A stretch of DNA of 64,000 nt, from NCBI GenBank assembly GCA_025999435.1, contig BNXH01000001.1:19391-83390 (forward strand). The letters run 5' to 3'. Under the pieces are notes generated by a model. That model saw only the letters and a program-made list of their open reading frames with translations, did no database searches and was not told the origin of the DNA. The stretch is from Bacteroidia bacterium. GTDB taxonomy: Bacteria; Bacteroidota; Bacteroidia; Bacteroidales; Dysgonomonadaceae. The stretch's first letter is position 1; every line of letters starts with the position of its first letter. Made by a program: the position numbers and the translations under genes. This document shows positions 53,083 through 61,970 of the stretch, piece after piece.

Positions 53083-55881
53083 ATGAAACTATTTCTTTTA
53101 GACGCATACGCCCTCATATACCGTTCATACTACGCATTTATAAAAAGTCCGAGAGTAAACTCCAAAGGACAGAATACTTCTGCTATTTTCGGGTTTGTAA
53201 ATACTTTGGAAGAACTTCTGAAAAAAGAAAATCCTACACACATTGCCGTGGCGTTCGATCCTCCCGGTGGAACGTTTCGTCACGATGCATATGAACATTA
53301 TAAGGCACAGCGACAAGAAACTCCGGAAGATATAAAAATGGCAGTTCCTATAATCAAGGAGATTATCGATGCCTACAATATCAAGATGGTAGAAGTACCC
53401 CGTTTCGAAGCTGATGATGTGATAGGAACCATTGCGAAAAAAGCGGAAAAAGAAAACTTCGATGTATATATGATGACTCCTGATAAGGACTACGGACAGC
53501 TTACCAGCGATCATATATTCATGTACAAACCCAAGTTCGCAGGATCGGATTTCGATGTTTTGGATGCAAATGCAGTGATGGAAAAATATGAACTCTCCTC
53601 ACCTACTCAAATGATAGATTTATTGGGACTTATGGGGGATGCTTCGGATAATATTCCCGGATGCCCGGGAGTCGGACCTAAAACAGCTCAGAAATTACTG
53701 GAAGAGTATGGAACTATCGAGAATTTGTTGGAGCATACTTCTGAAATAAAAGGCACATTAAAAACAAGACTGGAAGATAACAAAGAACAGATAATCTTCT
53801 CTAAATTTCTGGCGACAATAGAGGTTAATGTACCTGTAGAATTTAATAAAGAGGAATACAAACGTAAGGAAGTTAATGCTGAAAAACTTTCTGAAATTTT
53901 TGAAGAATTAGAATTCAGAACCCTTATCAATCGTGTTCTTAAAAAAGATGGGGTTCCGGCTCCTCCTGTAAGGATAACTACCACACACGAGGCTATTCAG
54001 GGTGATTTGTTTGCCGAATTATTGCCTCCTGTAAATGTTTCATCTGTAGATGTAAATAATTATTCAGGATTGCAAACACTGAAAGATATTCCCCACTCTT
54101 ACCATTTGGTGAAAGAAGATAATGAAATAGATAATCTGGTAGAAAAAATCATCAAACAGGCATCTTGCTGCTTCGATACAGAGACCACAGGTATAGATCC
54201 TACTACTAGTGAGCTTGTAGGTATGTCTTTTGCTTTCGAAGAAGGTGAAGCTTATTATGTATACGTACCTGCTGATAGAGAAAAGGCGCAAAGGATAGTG
54301 GAAAAGTTTCGTCCTTTCTTTGAGAACGAAAATATACAGAAGATAGGTCAGAACCTTAAATATGATATAATTGTACTTAAAAAGTACGGCATACATGTGC
54401 GGGGCAATTTGTTCGATACGATGATAGCCCATTATCTTATCAATCCCGAACTGAGACACAATATGGATTATATGGCGGAAACCTTCCTGAAATACAGGAC
54501 TATCCATATCGATGAGCTGATAGGTGCTAAGGGGAAGAATCAGGGAAATATGCGGGATCTTCGTCCTGAACAGATATGTGACTACGCTTGTGAGGATGCG
54601 GATATAACCTTGAAATTAAAAGGTATATTAGAAAAGGTCATTGAAAAACAAGATCTCGGTAAGCTGCTGTATGATATAGAACTACCGCTTATTTACGTTC
54701 TTGCCGATATGGAATATACAGGTGTGCGCTTAGATACCGCAGCACTGGCTGATTATTCAATAATATTGACTAAGGAACTACAAACAAAGGAATCGGAAAT
54801 ACATCGATTGGCCGGACTTGAGTTTAATATCAATTCAGCCAAACAGGTGGGCGAAGTTTTATTCGACAATCTAAAAATCGTTGATAAACCGAAGAAAACA
54901 AAAACAGGGCAATATGTTACCAGTGAAGAGGCCTTGGAGAAAATGAAGGACTCCCACCCTATCGTTGGTAAAATATTAGAATACCGTGGAGTAAAAAAAT
55001 TATTGAGTACCTATGTAGATGCTCTGCCCCAATTGGTTAATCCTTTTGATGGTAAACTTCACACATCATATAATCAGACTGTTACAGCAACAGGGCGATT
55101 GAGTTCAAGCAATCCTAATCTTCAGAATATTCCTATTCGAGACGAGCAGGGAAAAGGAATACGCAAGGCTTTTATAGCAGATGAAGGGTGCATATTTTTC
55201 TCTGCCGACTATTCACAGATCGAACTTCGTATTATGGCTCATCTTAGCCGGGACCCGAACATGGTAGAAGCTTTCAATAGTGGTGAAGATATTCATGCCG
55301 CTACGGCTGCCAAAATATATAAATTGCCTATAAGCGAAGTTACAAGCGATATGAGGCGTAAAGCTAAAACAGCCAATTTCGGTATCATTTACGGAATATC
55401 TGTGTTCGGCTTGGCCGAACGTCTAACAATTCCCCGCGGCGAAGCCAAAGAGCTTATAGATGGCTATTTTGATACTTATCCACAGGTAAAGGAATATATG
55501 GATAAGTGCATAGTTACAGCCCGTGACCATACCTATGTGGAAACGGTATTCGGGCGCAAACGTTTCCTTCCGGATATTAATTCACGGAATGCTACCGTGC
55601 GTGGATATGCCGAACGGAATGCCATCAATGCACCGATACAGGGTAGTGCTGCGGATATTATTAAAGTAGCCATGAACCGTATTTTCAAACGGTTTACAGA
55701 TGAAAATATCGAGTCGAAAATGATTCTTCAGGTGCATGACGAGTTGAATTTCAATGTTATTGAAAGCGAATTTCAGCAAGTACAAAAGATAGTAATTGAA
55801 GAGATGGAAAACGCTTATAAACTGGCTGTTCCGTTAAAGGCTGATTGCGGAAAAGGTAAAAATTGGTTGGAGGCACATTAA
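53083..55881 (+). CDS. polA: DNA polymerase I
   Basis: 932 residues with all three domains. The 5' nuclease domain (1 to ~290) starts LFLLDAYALIYRSYYAF and has MGDASDNIPGCPGVGPKTA. The 3'-5' exonuclease domain (about 340-520) appears active: FDTETTGIDP, IGQNLKYDI and YACEDADIT keep the acidic ligands. The polymerase domain shows motif A SADYSQIELRIMAHLS, motif B RRKAKTANFGIIYG and motif C QVHDEL. It acts in Okazaki fragment processing and repair. The IS110 element and repeats lie just upstream. Confidence 0.96.
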   Translation: MKLFLLDAYALIYRSYYAFIKSPRVNSKGQNTSAIFGFVNTLEELLKKENPTHIAVAFDPPGGTFRHDAYEHYKAQRQETPEDIKMAVPIIKEIIDAYNIKMVEVPRFEADDVIGTIAKKAEKENFDVYMMTPDKDYGQLTSDHIFMYKPKFAGSDFDVLDANAVMEKYELSSPTQMIDLLGLMGDASDNIPGCPGVGPKTAQKLLEEYGTIENLLEHTSEIKGTLKTRLEDNKEQIIFSKFLATIEVNVPVEFNKEEYKRKEVNAEKLSEIFEELEFRTLINRVLKKDGVPAPPVRITTTHEAIQGDLFAELLPPVNVSSVDVNNYSGLQTLKDIPHSYHLVKEDNEIDNLVEKIIKQASCCFDTETTGIDPTTSELVGMSFAFEEGEAYYVYVPADREKAQRIVEKFRPFFENENIQKIGQNLKYDIIVLKKYGIHVRGNLFDTMIAHYLINPELRHNMDYMAETFLKYRTIHIDELIGAKGKNQGNMRDLRPEQICDYACEDADITLKLKGILEKVIEKQDLGKLLYDIELPLIYVLADMEYTGVRLDTAALADYSIILTKELQTKESEIHRLAGLEFNINSAKQVGEVLFDNLKIVDKPKKTKTGQYVTSEEALEKMKDSHPIVGKILEYRGVKKLLSTYVDALPQLVNPFDGKLHTSYNQTVTATGRLSSSNPNLQNIPIRDEQGKGIRKAFIADEGCIFFSADYSQIELRIMAHLSRDPNMVEAFNSGEDIHAATAAKIYKLPISEVTSDMRRKAKTANFGIIYGISVFGLAERLTIPRGEAKELIDGYFDTYPQVKEYMDKCIVTARDHTYVETVFGRKRFLPDINSRNATVRGYAERNAINAPIQGSAADIIKVAMNRIFKRFTDENIESKMILQVHDELNFNVIESEFQQVQKIVIEEMENAYKLAVPLKADCGKGKNWLEAH

Positions 55882-55895
55882 AATAGCCGAATAAG

Positions 55896-57602
55896 ATGAA
55901 ACTTATTAATACTTTGCTACACAATATTCAATACAACAAAAAATACCAATTTTGGCTGTTTTTTGCCATTCTGGTATTTCTTACATTATTTATGATGTGG
56001 TGTAACGGTCTGTCATCTTCTTATCAGGGTTACGATTTTTATTTTCATTACAGGCGGCTGGATGTACTTATAGATGCTCTTAAACAGGGATTATTTCCTA
56101 ACTATACAGACTACTCTAATGTAGATGGCTATGGCTATTTTACAAAAGGATTTTATTGCGATGCTATCCTCATCCCTTTTGCCCTTATAGGTCTGTTTAC
56201 AAGTACTTATTTTGCTTACGATGTGATGATATTTACCATGACAGTACTTTGTGGTGTGTTTACATATCACGCTGTCAGAGTCATATACAAGAGTTCATAT
56301 GTAGCTTTATTAACGAGTATTCTCTATACTTTTGCCATATATCGCCTTTACGATGTATATCAGCGGGCAGCATTTGGCGAAGCGCTTTCTTTCACTTTCC
56401 TTCCTCTGATTTTCTTGGGATTATATCACATCATCAAAGGCGATTACAAGAAATGGTATATCCTTGCTATCGGGTATAGCCTACTCATATTTACGCATGT
56501 TATATCATCGGTACTGACGTTCATCACGCTGCTGATTATACTGGTTGTATGTTATAAACCTATATTGAAAGAACCTAAACGTATTGGTTATCTGTTCTTG
56601 GCGGGTTTGGTTACTATTGCTGTAACGGCTTATTATCTATTTCCCGTCATCGAACAATTGGCATCGAATACTTTCCTGTACAGTATGGGCGGAAAGGCCG
56701 GTTATGGTAAAGTTGGTTTCGATCTTGTTTTCTGGGGTCTTATAAGTGGTATTCTTTATCCCGGCAAAGCTATTTGGTCCGGTGTTGGAATTATATTGAT
56801 ATTATTGATCTTACTTCGATTTTTCATAAAAGGTAAAAAATCGGATGGGTTAAAAAGTGTGGATATAGGAGTAATAATTGGCATTTGCTTTATTATCGCT
56901 TCGTCAAGGATATTTCCTTGGGGGACTTTTCCTTTTTCCCTGATAGGATTTATACAATATCCGTGGCGTTTATACGAATTTGCCAGTTGCTTTTTTGCTG
57001 TCGCGGGAGCATATTATCTTTCTCTGTTATTTGTAAAAACCAAATCGAGGATAATTGTTTTTGCTGTGATCGTAGTGGCTACGATGGTTACAACCTACAT
57101 ACACAGTGAAAATTATAAATATCTGTATTATGCAAAAGCTCTTCAGATATATGCAGGCAATTCAGATGAAAATCCGGCATTCTATAACCATTACCATCTG
57201 ATAGGAGGAGAGTATTTTCCTGCACGGATAGTCGCGATAGACTATATTTATATAAGAGGAGAGAAAGTTGAATTTAAAAATGAAGACACACAGATTTCGA
57301 ATCTTAAACGAAACAAAAACAGGACAAGTTTCGATATAGAGGTTCATGCTACTGACAGCCTGTTGCTTCCGTTACTTTATTACAAAGGTTATCACGTTAC
57401 TCTGGATGGGATAGATCTGCCTGTGCAACAGAGTCCGACAGGACTGGTGCAGATCGTTGCGGACAAGTCGGGTAGGGTAGAGGCTTATTATAAAGGAACA
57501 ACAACACAATGGGTTAGCTTTTATATTTCAATTATCAGTATCTTAGCATTTTCAATCTTCATTATTTGGTCAAAGAAAAGAGAACATGAAACGGGTAGAT
57601 AA
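55896..57602 (+). CDS. Multi-pass membrane protein, GT-C-like (6-PTPS-related/YfhO-like), copy 1
   Basis: 568 residues with roughly eleven hydrophobic helices and a C-terminal extracytoplasmic beta-rich part (about 430-540). The first loop holds YQGYDFYFHYRRLDVLID, and later loops YGYFTKGFYCDAILIPFALIG and QRAAFGEALSFTFLPLIFLGLYH. This layout, with acidic and His residues in the first outer loop, resembles GT-C glycosyltransferases and the 6-PTPS-related membrane family. The function is not established. It is followed, with a 17-bp overlap, by a paralogue. Confidence 0.6.
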   Translation: MKLINTLLHNIQYNKKYQFWLFFAILVFLTLFMMWCNGLSSSYQGYDFYFHYRRLDVLIDALKQGLFPNYTDYSNVDGYGYFTKGFYCDAILIPFALIGLFTSTYFAYDVMIFTMTVLCGVFTYHAVRVIYKSSYVALLTSILYTFAIYRLYDVYQRAAFGEALSFTFLPLIFLGLYHIIKGDYKKWYILAIGYSLLIFTHVISSVLTFITLLIILVVCYKPILKEPKRIGYLFLAGLVTIAVTAYYLFPVIEQLASNTFLYSMGGKAGYGKVGFDLVFWGLISGILYPGKAIWSGVGIILILLILLRFFIKGKKSDGLKSVDIGVIIGICFIIASSRIFPWGTFPFSLIGFIQYPWRLYEFASCFFAVAGAYYLSLLFVKTKSRIIVFAVIVVATMVTTYIHSENYKYLYYAKALQIYAGNSDENPAFYNHYHLIGGEYFPARIVAIDYIYIRGEKVEFKNEDTQISNLKRNKNRTSFDIEVHATDSLLLPLLYYKGYHVTLDGIDLPVQQSPTGLVQIVADKSGRVEAYYKGTTTQWVSFYISIISILAFSIFIIWSKKREHETGR

Positions 57603-59259
57603 TTTGCTGGATTCTATTGTAGCTAATAGAAAAAGTCATATATGGCTCTTTCTGTTTGTATTATTGGTTCTTTCATTGCTAATGATGTATTTCTACAACC
57701 CTCTGCATCCCGGACAGGATTTCTTTTTCCATTACAGGCGTTTGCAAGCTTTGATGGACGGAATTAAAAGTCCGTATCTGATCTATATTGATTATGGTAC
57801 AATGAATGGTTATGGCTATTTTACAAAAGCTTTTTATCCCGATTTAACCCTTATTCCTTTTGCTTTGATAGGTAATTTTACGAACATAGAGTTCGCCTAT
57901 TTATCGATGATATTTGTAATGACTTTTTTATGTGGTTTGTTTACATATATAACTGTAAATAAGATATATAAAAATTCCTTTACGGCTTCCATCGCGGCAA
58001 TATTATATACCTTTTGTTTTTACAGGCTTTTAGATATATATCATCGGGCAGCCGTAGGCGAAGCTATTACATTTACATTCCTTCCTCTTGTCTTGTTGGG
58101 ATTATATCATATTATTAAAGGAGATTATAAAAAATGGTATATACTTACCGTTGGTTTCAGTCTGATGATATTTACACACTTAATTTCGTCGGTTTTAATG
58201 TTCATTACCATAATTATCATCTTATTGATTTATTGCAAATCCCTGTTTAATGAGCCTAAACGCTTTTACTATCTGCTGCTTTCGGGGGTAGCTACATTTT
58301 TAATAGTAAGCTACTATATTTTCCCATTGTTGGAACAAATGACGTCAAACGTCTTTTATTATGAAAGTCGCAATTTAACAGTTCGGGCACAAGATTCAGT
58401 ATTTAAAATAAATTGGATAATTTGGGGTTTATTTTCAGGGGTTGTCCAGGCAAAGCAAATATTTATACCGGGCACAGGGTTAATATTAACTTGTGGTATT
58501 TTACTTCGATTGTTTGTATATGGAAAATCGAAAGAACTCAGGAGTATCGATATACTTGTTATTCTTGGACTGGCATATATTTTTACAACCTGGTCTTTAT
58601 TCCCCTGGTCTTTGTTTCCATTTAATAAATTAAATTTCATACAGCTTCCGTGGAGATTATTAGAGTTTTCCAGTTTCTTTTTTGCTATTGCAGGAGGATA
58701 TTATCTCTCTCATTCGATAAAATCTAAAAAACGTCTGTTTGTAGCGGGATGCGTTATCGTTTTAGCAACGATATTTGTTATGATTAATGATGCGAAGTTG
58801 TATAAAGAAATACGCTCAGGTAAGTTGATAACAGAAGATGCATCTGTTGATGATCGCTATCATATGGGCGGAATTGAATATGTACCGGATAAAGTTCCAA
58901 ATATCGAATATATCCGCGAAAGAGGGGATACAGTGATTGCCGGTCAGCAAGGGGTTGGTTTGTCTGAGGTAAATAGAATGAATGGTGTTACCGGCTTCTC
59001 TGTTGTAACGACTTCGAAAACGACAATCGAACTGCCACTGATATATTATAAAGGTTATGCGGCCACTATCGATGCAAAAAGTATATCTGTGGAAGAAAGC
59101 AGCCATGGACTTGTGCAGATTCCTGTCGACCGGTCAGGCAGTGTTAAAGTATATTACAAAGGAACAATAGTTCAGAAAGTGAGTTGGTATATTACCATTG
59201 TGAGTATCTTTGCATTATGTATTTATATTTTTGTACAGAGAAAAAGAAAATCGTCTTAA
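57586..59259 (+). CDS. Multi-pass membrane protein, GT-C-like (6-PTPS-related/YfhO-like), copy 2
   Basis: 557 residues, collinear with the preceding gene and plainly its paralogue: both share GYGYFTKAFYPD-type, AFGEA/AVGEA...TFLPL, IIKGDYKKWYIL and FIQxPWRLxEF segments. It has the same number of helices and a similar C-terminal domain ending in a last helix and a basic tail. The 17-bp overlap suggests coupled translation and possibly a heteromeric pair. The substrate is unknown. Confidence 0.6.
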   Translation: MKRVDNLLDSIVANRKSHIWLFLFVLLVLSLLMMYFYNPLHPGQDFFFHYRRLQALMDGIKSPYLIYIDYGTMNGYGYFTKAFYPDLTLIPFALIGNFTNIEFAYLSMIFVMTFLCGLFTYITVNKIYKNSFTASIAAILYTFCFYRLLDIYHRAAVGEAITFTFLPLVLLGLYHIIKGDYKKWYILTVGFSLMIFTHLISSVLMFITIIIILLIYCKSLFNEPKRFYYLLLSGVATFLIVSYYIFPLLEQMTSNVFYYESRNLTVRAQDSVFKINWIIWGLFSGVVQAKQIFIPGTGLILTCGILLRLFVYGKSKELRSIDILVILGLAYIFTTWSLFPWSLFPFNKLNFIQLPWRLLEFSSFFFAIAGGYYLSHSIKSKKRLFVAGCVIVLATIFVMINDAKLYKEIRSGKLITEDASVDDRYHMGGIEYVPDKVPNIEYIRERGDTVIAGQQGVGLSEVNRMNGVTGFSVVTTSKTTIELPLIYYKGYAATIDAKSISVEESSHGLVQIPVDRSGSVKVYYKGTIVQKVSWYITIVSIFALCIYIFVQRKRKSS

Positions 59260-59271
59260 TTAGATTATCGT

Positions 59272-59487
59272 ATGCAGAAATTTGCCAATATTGATTTCAT
59301 GTACCCTGCTTTTTTACTGATTTTTGGCCTTGTTATGATATATAGCCCCCGTACTATGATGAGGAAGGCTAAATATGATGAAGAAAGCCTGAAAACAGAA
59401 TCGTGGATAAAAAAACTGGGAATAGGGCTGTGCGTATTCGCTGTTGCCTTTGGTATTTTTATGTATTTCAATCTGAAAGATGCTTGA
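59272..59487 (+). CDS. Small two-helix membrane protein (DUF6199-like)
   Basis: 71 residues with hydrophobic segments at about 9-25 and 47-66, joined by a basic, Lys- and Glu-rich loop starting SPRTMMRKAKYDEES. This resembles the short DUF6199 proteins. It overlaps the following yqaA-like gene by 8 bp, which supports it being real. Function unknown. Confidence 0.6.
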   Translation: MQKFANIDFMYPAFLLIFGLVMIYSPRTMMRKAKYDEESLKTESWIKKLGIGLCVFAVAFGIFMYFNLKDA

Positions 59488-59923
59488 CGGGTTTGCCGAA
59501 TATGGCTATATAGGCCTCTTTCTTGCCTCCTTTCTTGCTGCTACTATTCTGCCCTTAGGCTCGGAGGTTGTTTTTGTTGCATTATTGGCTGCCGGCCTCA
59601 ATGGATGGGCATGTGTTGCAGTAGCTTCTGTAGGAAATTGGCTGGGAGGAATGACTAATTACTATTTAGGTCATCTTGGAAAAATAGAATGGATAGAAAA
59701 GTACCTGAAAGTAAAGAGGGAAAAAATAGATAAAATGCAGTATTGGCTCGAAGGGAAGGGAGCCATGATGGCTTTTTTCAGCTTTCTGCCGGTAGTTGGC
59801 GATTTGATCGCACTCGCTTTGGGCTATATGCGGGCAAATGTTTATATTGTGAATATTGCTATGTTTTCAGGTAAATTTATACGTTATGTTCTGATTATGT
59901 ACGGAGTAAGCTGGATCATATGA
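59480..59923 (+). CDS. yqaA: YqaA-type DedA/SNARE-associated membrane protein
   Basis: 147 residues in the small DedA-superfamily branch. Typical are the N-terminal GYIGLFLASFLAATILPLGSEVVF with the membrane-embedded Pro-Leu-Gly-Ser-Glu, GNWLGGMTNYYLGHLGK in the middle, and the re-entrant FFSFLPVVGDLIALALGYMR. DedA relatives are linked to lipid scrambling or envelope maintenance. It overlaps its neighbours by 8 bp (upstream) and 4 bp (downstream). Confidence 0.85.
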   Translation: MLDGFAEYGYIGLFLASFLAATILPLGSEVVFVALLAAGLNGWACVAVASVGNWLGGMTNYYLGHLGKIEWIEKYLKVKREKIDKMQYWLEGKGAMMAFFSFLPVVGDLIALALGYMRANVYIVNIAMFSGKFIRYVLIMYGVSWII

Positions 59924-60555
59924 TGAAATATATTATTCCTATATTACTTGTCCTGATTTTATCATCTTGCAAAAAGGATGGTTCCATAAAAGTGGAGTGG
60001 ACGGATGGATTGAAGGGCGATTTCTCTTTTACAGACAAGTGGAGCTACGATGAAGGCATTAGCTACAATGAATACGGACAGCTTGTTTGCGATGGTTTGT
60101 GTGATGATAATTCATATAACATGCTGGATGAGGATGGCAGGATATACCCCGACTCATTGCACAGGTATTACCAGTTGGTCGATACGGCTCACCACTATCG
60201 TACCATTGAAAGCGAGGCGCAATGCTATGAATGGGCCGGCACGGATTTTGCCTATGCGTACAGGAAGGATGATACAATAAAATGTTATACTGGCTGTAAT
60301 GTAGGGACACATTCAAGTTTACAGATAGATATTATTGAGGATATATGTATTCCACAAGTAGAATTGAATGGTGTTTCTTCATCAGGATTACAATATTTTA
60401 ATGGGATAAGCGGTAAAATGAAAATAGATAAGACTTTGTTCGATCAGGGTATTTTGAAAGCGGAATTTGATTTCACCTTCGAAGATCTCGCAAATCCTCA
60501 GGAGCCGGTGTGGTGGAAGGGAAGGATACAAACAAAAATCAGTAACGGTAAATAA
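59920..60555 (+). CDS. Lipoprotein of unknown function
   Basis: 211 residues with a lipoprotein signal (LILSSC; Cys17 from the first ATG, which overlaps the yqaA stop). A second ATG directly follows the first. The mature part is acidic and holds several further cysteines (CDGLCDD, QCYEWAG, KCYTGC, DICIP) that could form disulfides. No family recognised. The tight overlap with yqaA suggests a shared envelope role. Confidence 0.65.
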   Translation: MMKYIIPILLVLILSSCKKDGSIKVEWTDGLKGDFSFTDKWSYDEGISYNEYGQLVCDGLCDDNSYNMLDEDGRIYPDSLHRYYQLVDTAHHYRTIESEAQCYEWAGTDFAYAYRKDDTIKCYTGCNVGTHSSLQIDIIEDICIPQVELNGVSSSGLQYFNGISGKMKIDKTLFDQGILKAEFDFTFEDLANPQEPVWWKGRIQTKISNGK

Positions 60556-60562
60556 AGAGATT

Positions 60563-61342
60563 ATGTCAACCATATTGTTTCACGAAATAGTTTTCGGGCC
60601 TATCCACAGTCGGCGATTAGGTGCGTCGCTGGGAATGAATCTTCTTCCTTATGACGGAAAACTGTGTTCATTCGATTGTATTTATTGCGAATGCGGATAT
60701 AATGAAAACTTCAGGACAAAGACAAAGCTGCCTGCACGTGAAAATGTAAAGGCTGCTCTTGAAGATAAACTATTGCAATTGCAAAAAGAAAACACGTCTA
60801 TCGATGTTATTACTTTTGCCGGAAATGGGGAACCGACTTTACATCCTCAGTTTGCAGAAATAATAGACGATACGATAGAGTTGCGTGACAAGTACTTTCC
60901 AAATGCGAAAATAAGCGTATTGTCTAATGCTATGCATGCGGGGAAAAAAGCCGTTTTCGAAGCATTGAAAAAAGTGGATAATAATATCCTTAAGCTCGAT
61001 TCGGCCAATTTGGATACAGTGAAGCTGATAGACCGCCCCAATGCTCCGTCTTACACTATAGACAAGCAAACCGAATTGTTTAAAAAATTTGAAGGCGATT
61101 TTATTATGCAAACTATGTTTGTTAAGGGGAGTCATAATGGAAAGGTCGTAGATAACACGACAGAAGACGAGATTTCGGCTTGGTTGGAAGTAGTCAAGCA
61201 AACCAATCCTAAAGAGGTGATGATTTATACTATTGACAGGGAAACGCCGGAGAAAAATCTCGAAAAAGTTCCGTTGGAAGATCTGAAGAGGATAGGGGAG
61301 AGGGTAGAAAAATTGGGAATAAAAGTAAACGTCGCGGGATAA
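60563..61342 (+). CDS. Radical SAM protein
   Basis: 259 residues from the ATG at 60563, 7 bp after the lipoprotein gene. The radical SAM cluster motif is CSFDCIYC (Cys35/39/42), and GNGEPTLHP is the GGE-like SAM-binding motif. Preceding FGPIHSRRLGASLGMNLLP is typical of the COG0731-like Fe-S oxidoreductase group, in which wyosine-related enzymes also fall. A bacterial substrate is not known. It is last in the string starting at the membrane proteins. Confidence 0.8.
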   Translation: MSTILFHEIVFGPIHSRRLGASLGMNLLPYDGKLCSFDCIYCECGYNENFRTKTKLPARENVKAALEDKLLQLQKENTSIDVITFAGNGEPTLHPQFAEIIDDTIELRDKYFPNAKISVLSNAMHAGKKAVFEALKKVDNNILKLDSANLDTVKLIDRPNAPSYTIDKQTELFKKFEGDFIMQTMFVKGSHNGKVVDNTTEDEISAWLEVVKQTNPKEVMIYTIDRETPEKNLEKVPLEDLKRIGERVEKLGIKVNVAG

Positions 61343-61381
61343 AATTGATTTCAGAATTTCAAAATATAATATATAGTTTAC

Positions 61382-61653
61382 CATAGTACATGACAAAAAA
61401 TATTGCAAAATCTTATATTGCCCTTACAGGGCGCGGTTTCAGGGGGATTTCGTTTTCCCACCCAAGGCGTTGCCATTGGGCTATATTATGTAGCCCCTTC
61501 AGGGCATCAAGGAAAGAAACAGGCTGAAAGCCTGATATATTCCAGCCCGGGGGTAACACCCCGGGTAGATGACAGACTAGAGAACCGTGCCCTGTAAGGG
61601 CAACATAATAAGTCTTTTAAATATATGTAAAATATTTTTTGTCATGTACTATG
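61382..61653. mobile_element. 270-bp MITE-like element, copy 3 (inverted orientation)
   Basis: Same 23-bp terminal inverted repeats and hairpin chain as 6313-6582, in the opposite orientation. It is flanked by a 9-bp direct repeat ATAGTTTAC (61373-61381 and 61654-61662), different from the flanks at 6.3 kb, so this is an independent insertion. A frame inside it (61403-61597) is not a gene. Confidence 0.8.
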
Positions 61654-61970
61654 ATAGTTTACAATATATATTTACACAATTGGAAACCGGCGTAAGCCAG
61701 AACTTTGAACAGTCAACAATCTTTAAATCTTTAAACTTTAAATCCTTAAATAATATAAACTATGGGAACAATCATATTCAGCCGGTACAGCCGAAAACCG
61801 GCGGCAGTTTCTGAAAAAGTGGCGGTGGCCATGTAAGGCTTTCCTTTCAGATTGCCTTTAAAGCATAAAGGGATACATAACAGATTTTGAAGTTAATTAC
61901 TATCTTTGCACCGCAAAAAAAGTAGCATGTAGCTACCTTATTTATTTGATAATAAGAAAAAACTAAAATA
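61654..61970. other. Intergenic spacer before ychF
   Basis: 317 bp with no gene seen. It holds simple A/T-rich repeats (AATCTTTAAATCTTTAAACT), a few AACCGGC motifs around 61683-61804 of unknown meaning, and the ychF promoter. Confidence 0.6.
61901..61908 (+). promoter_or_regulatory. -7 box of ychF
   Basis: TATCTTTG is a perfect TAnnTTTG. It gives a leader of about 55 nt. A TTTG at 61886-61889 is too close to be the -33 box. Confidence 0.45.

Noticed and set aside
61403-61597. 64-residue frame in MITE copy 3
   Set aside because: Overlaps the hairpin chain of the repeat and has no counterpart with conserved frame in copies 1 and 2.
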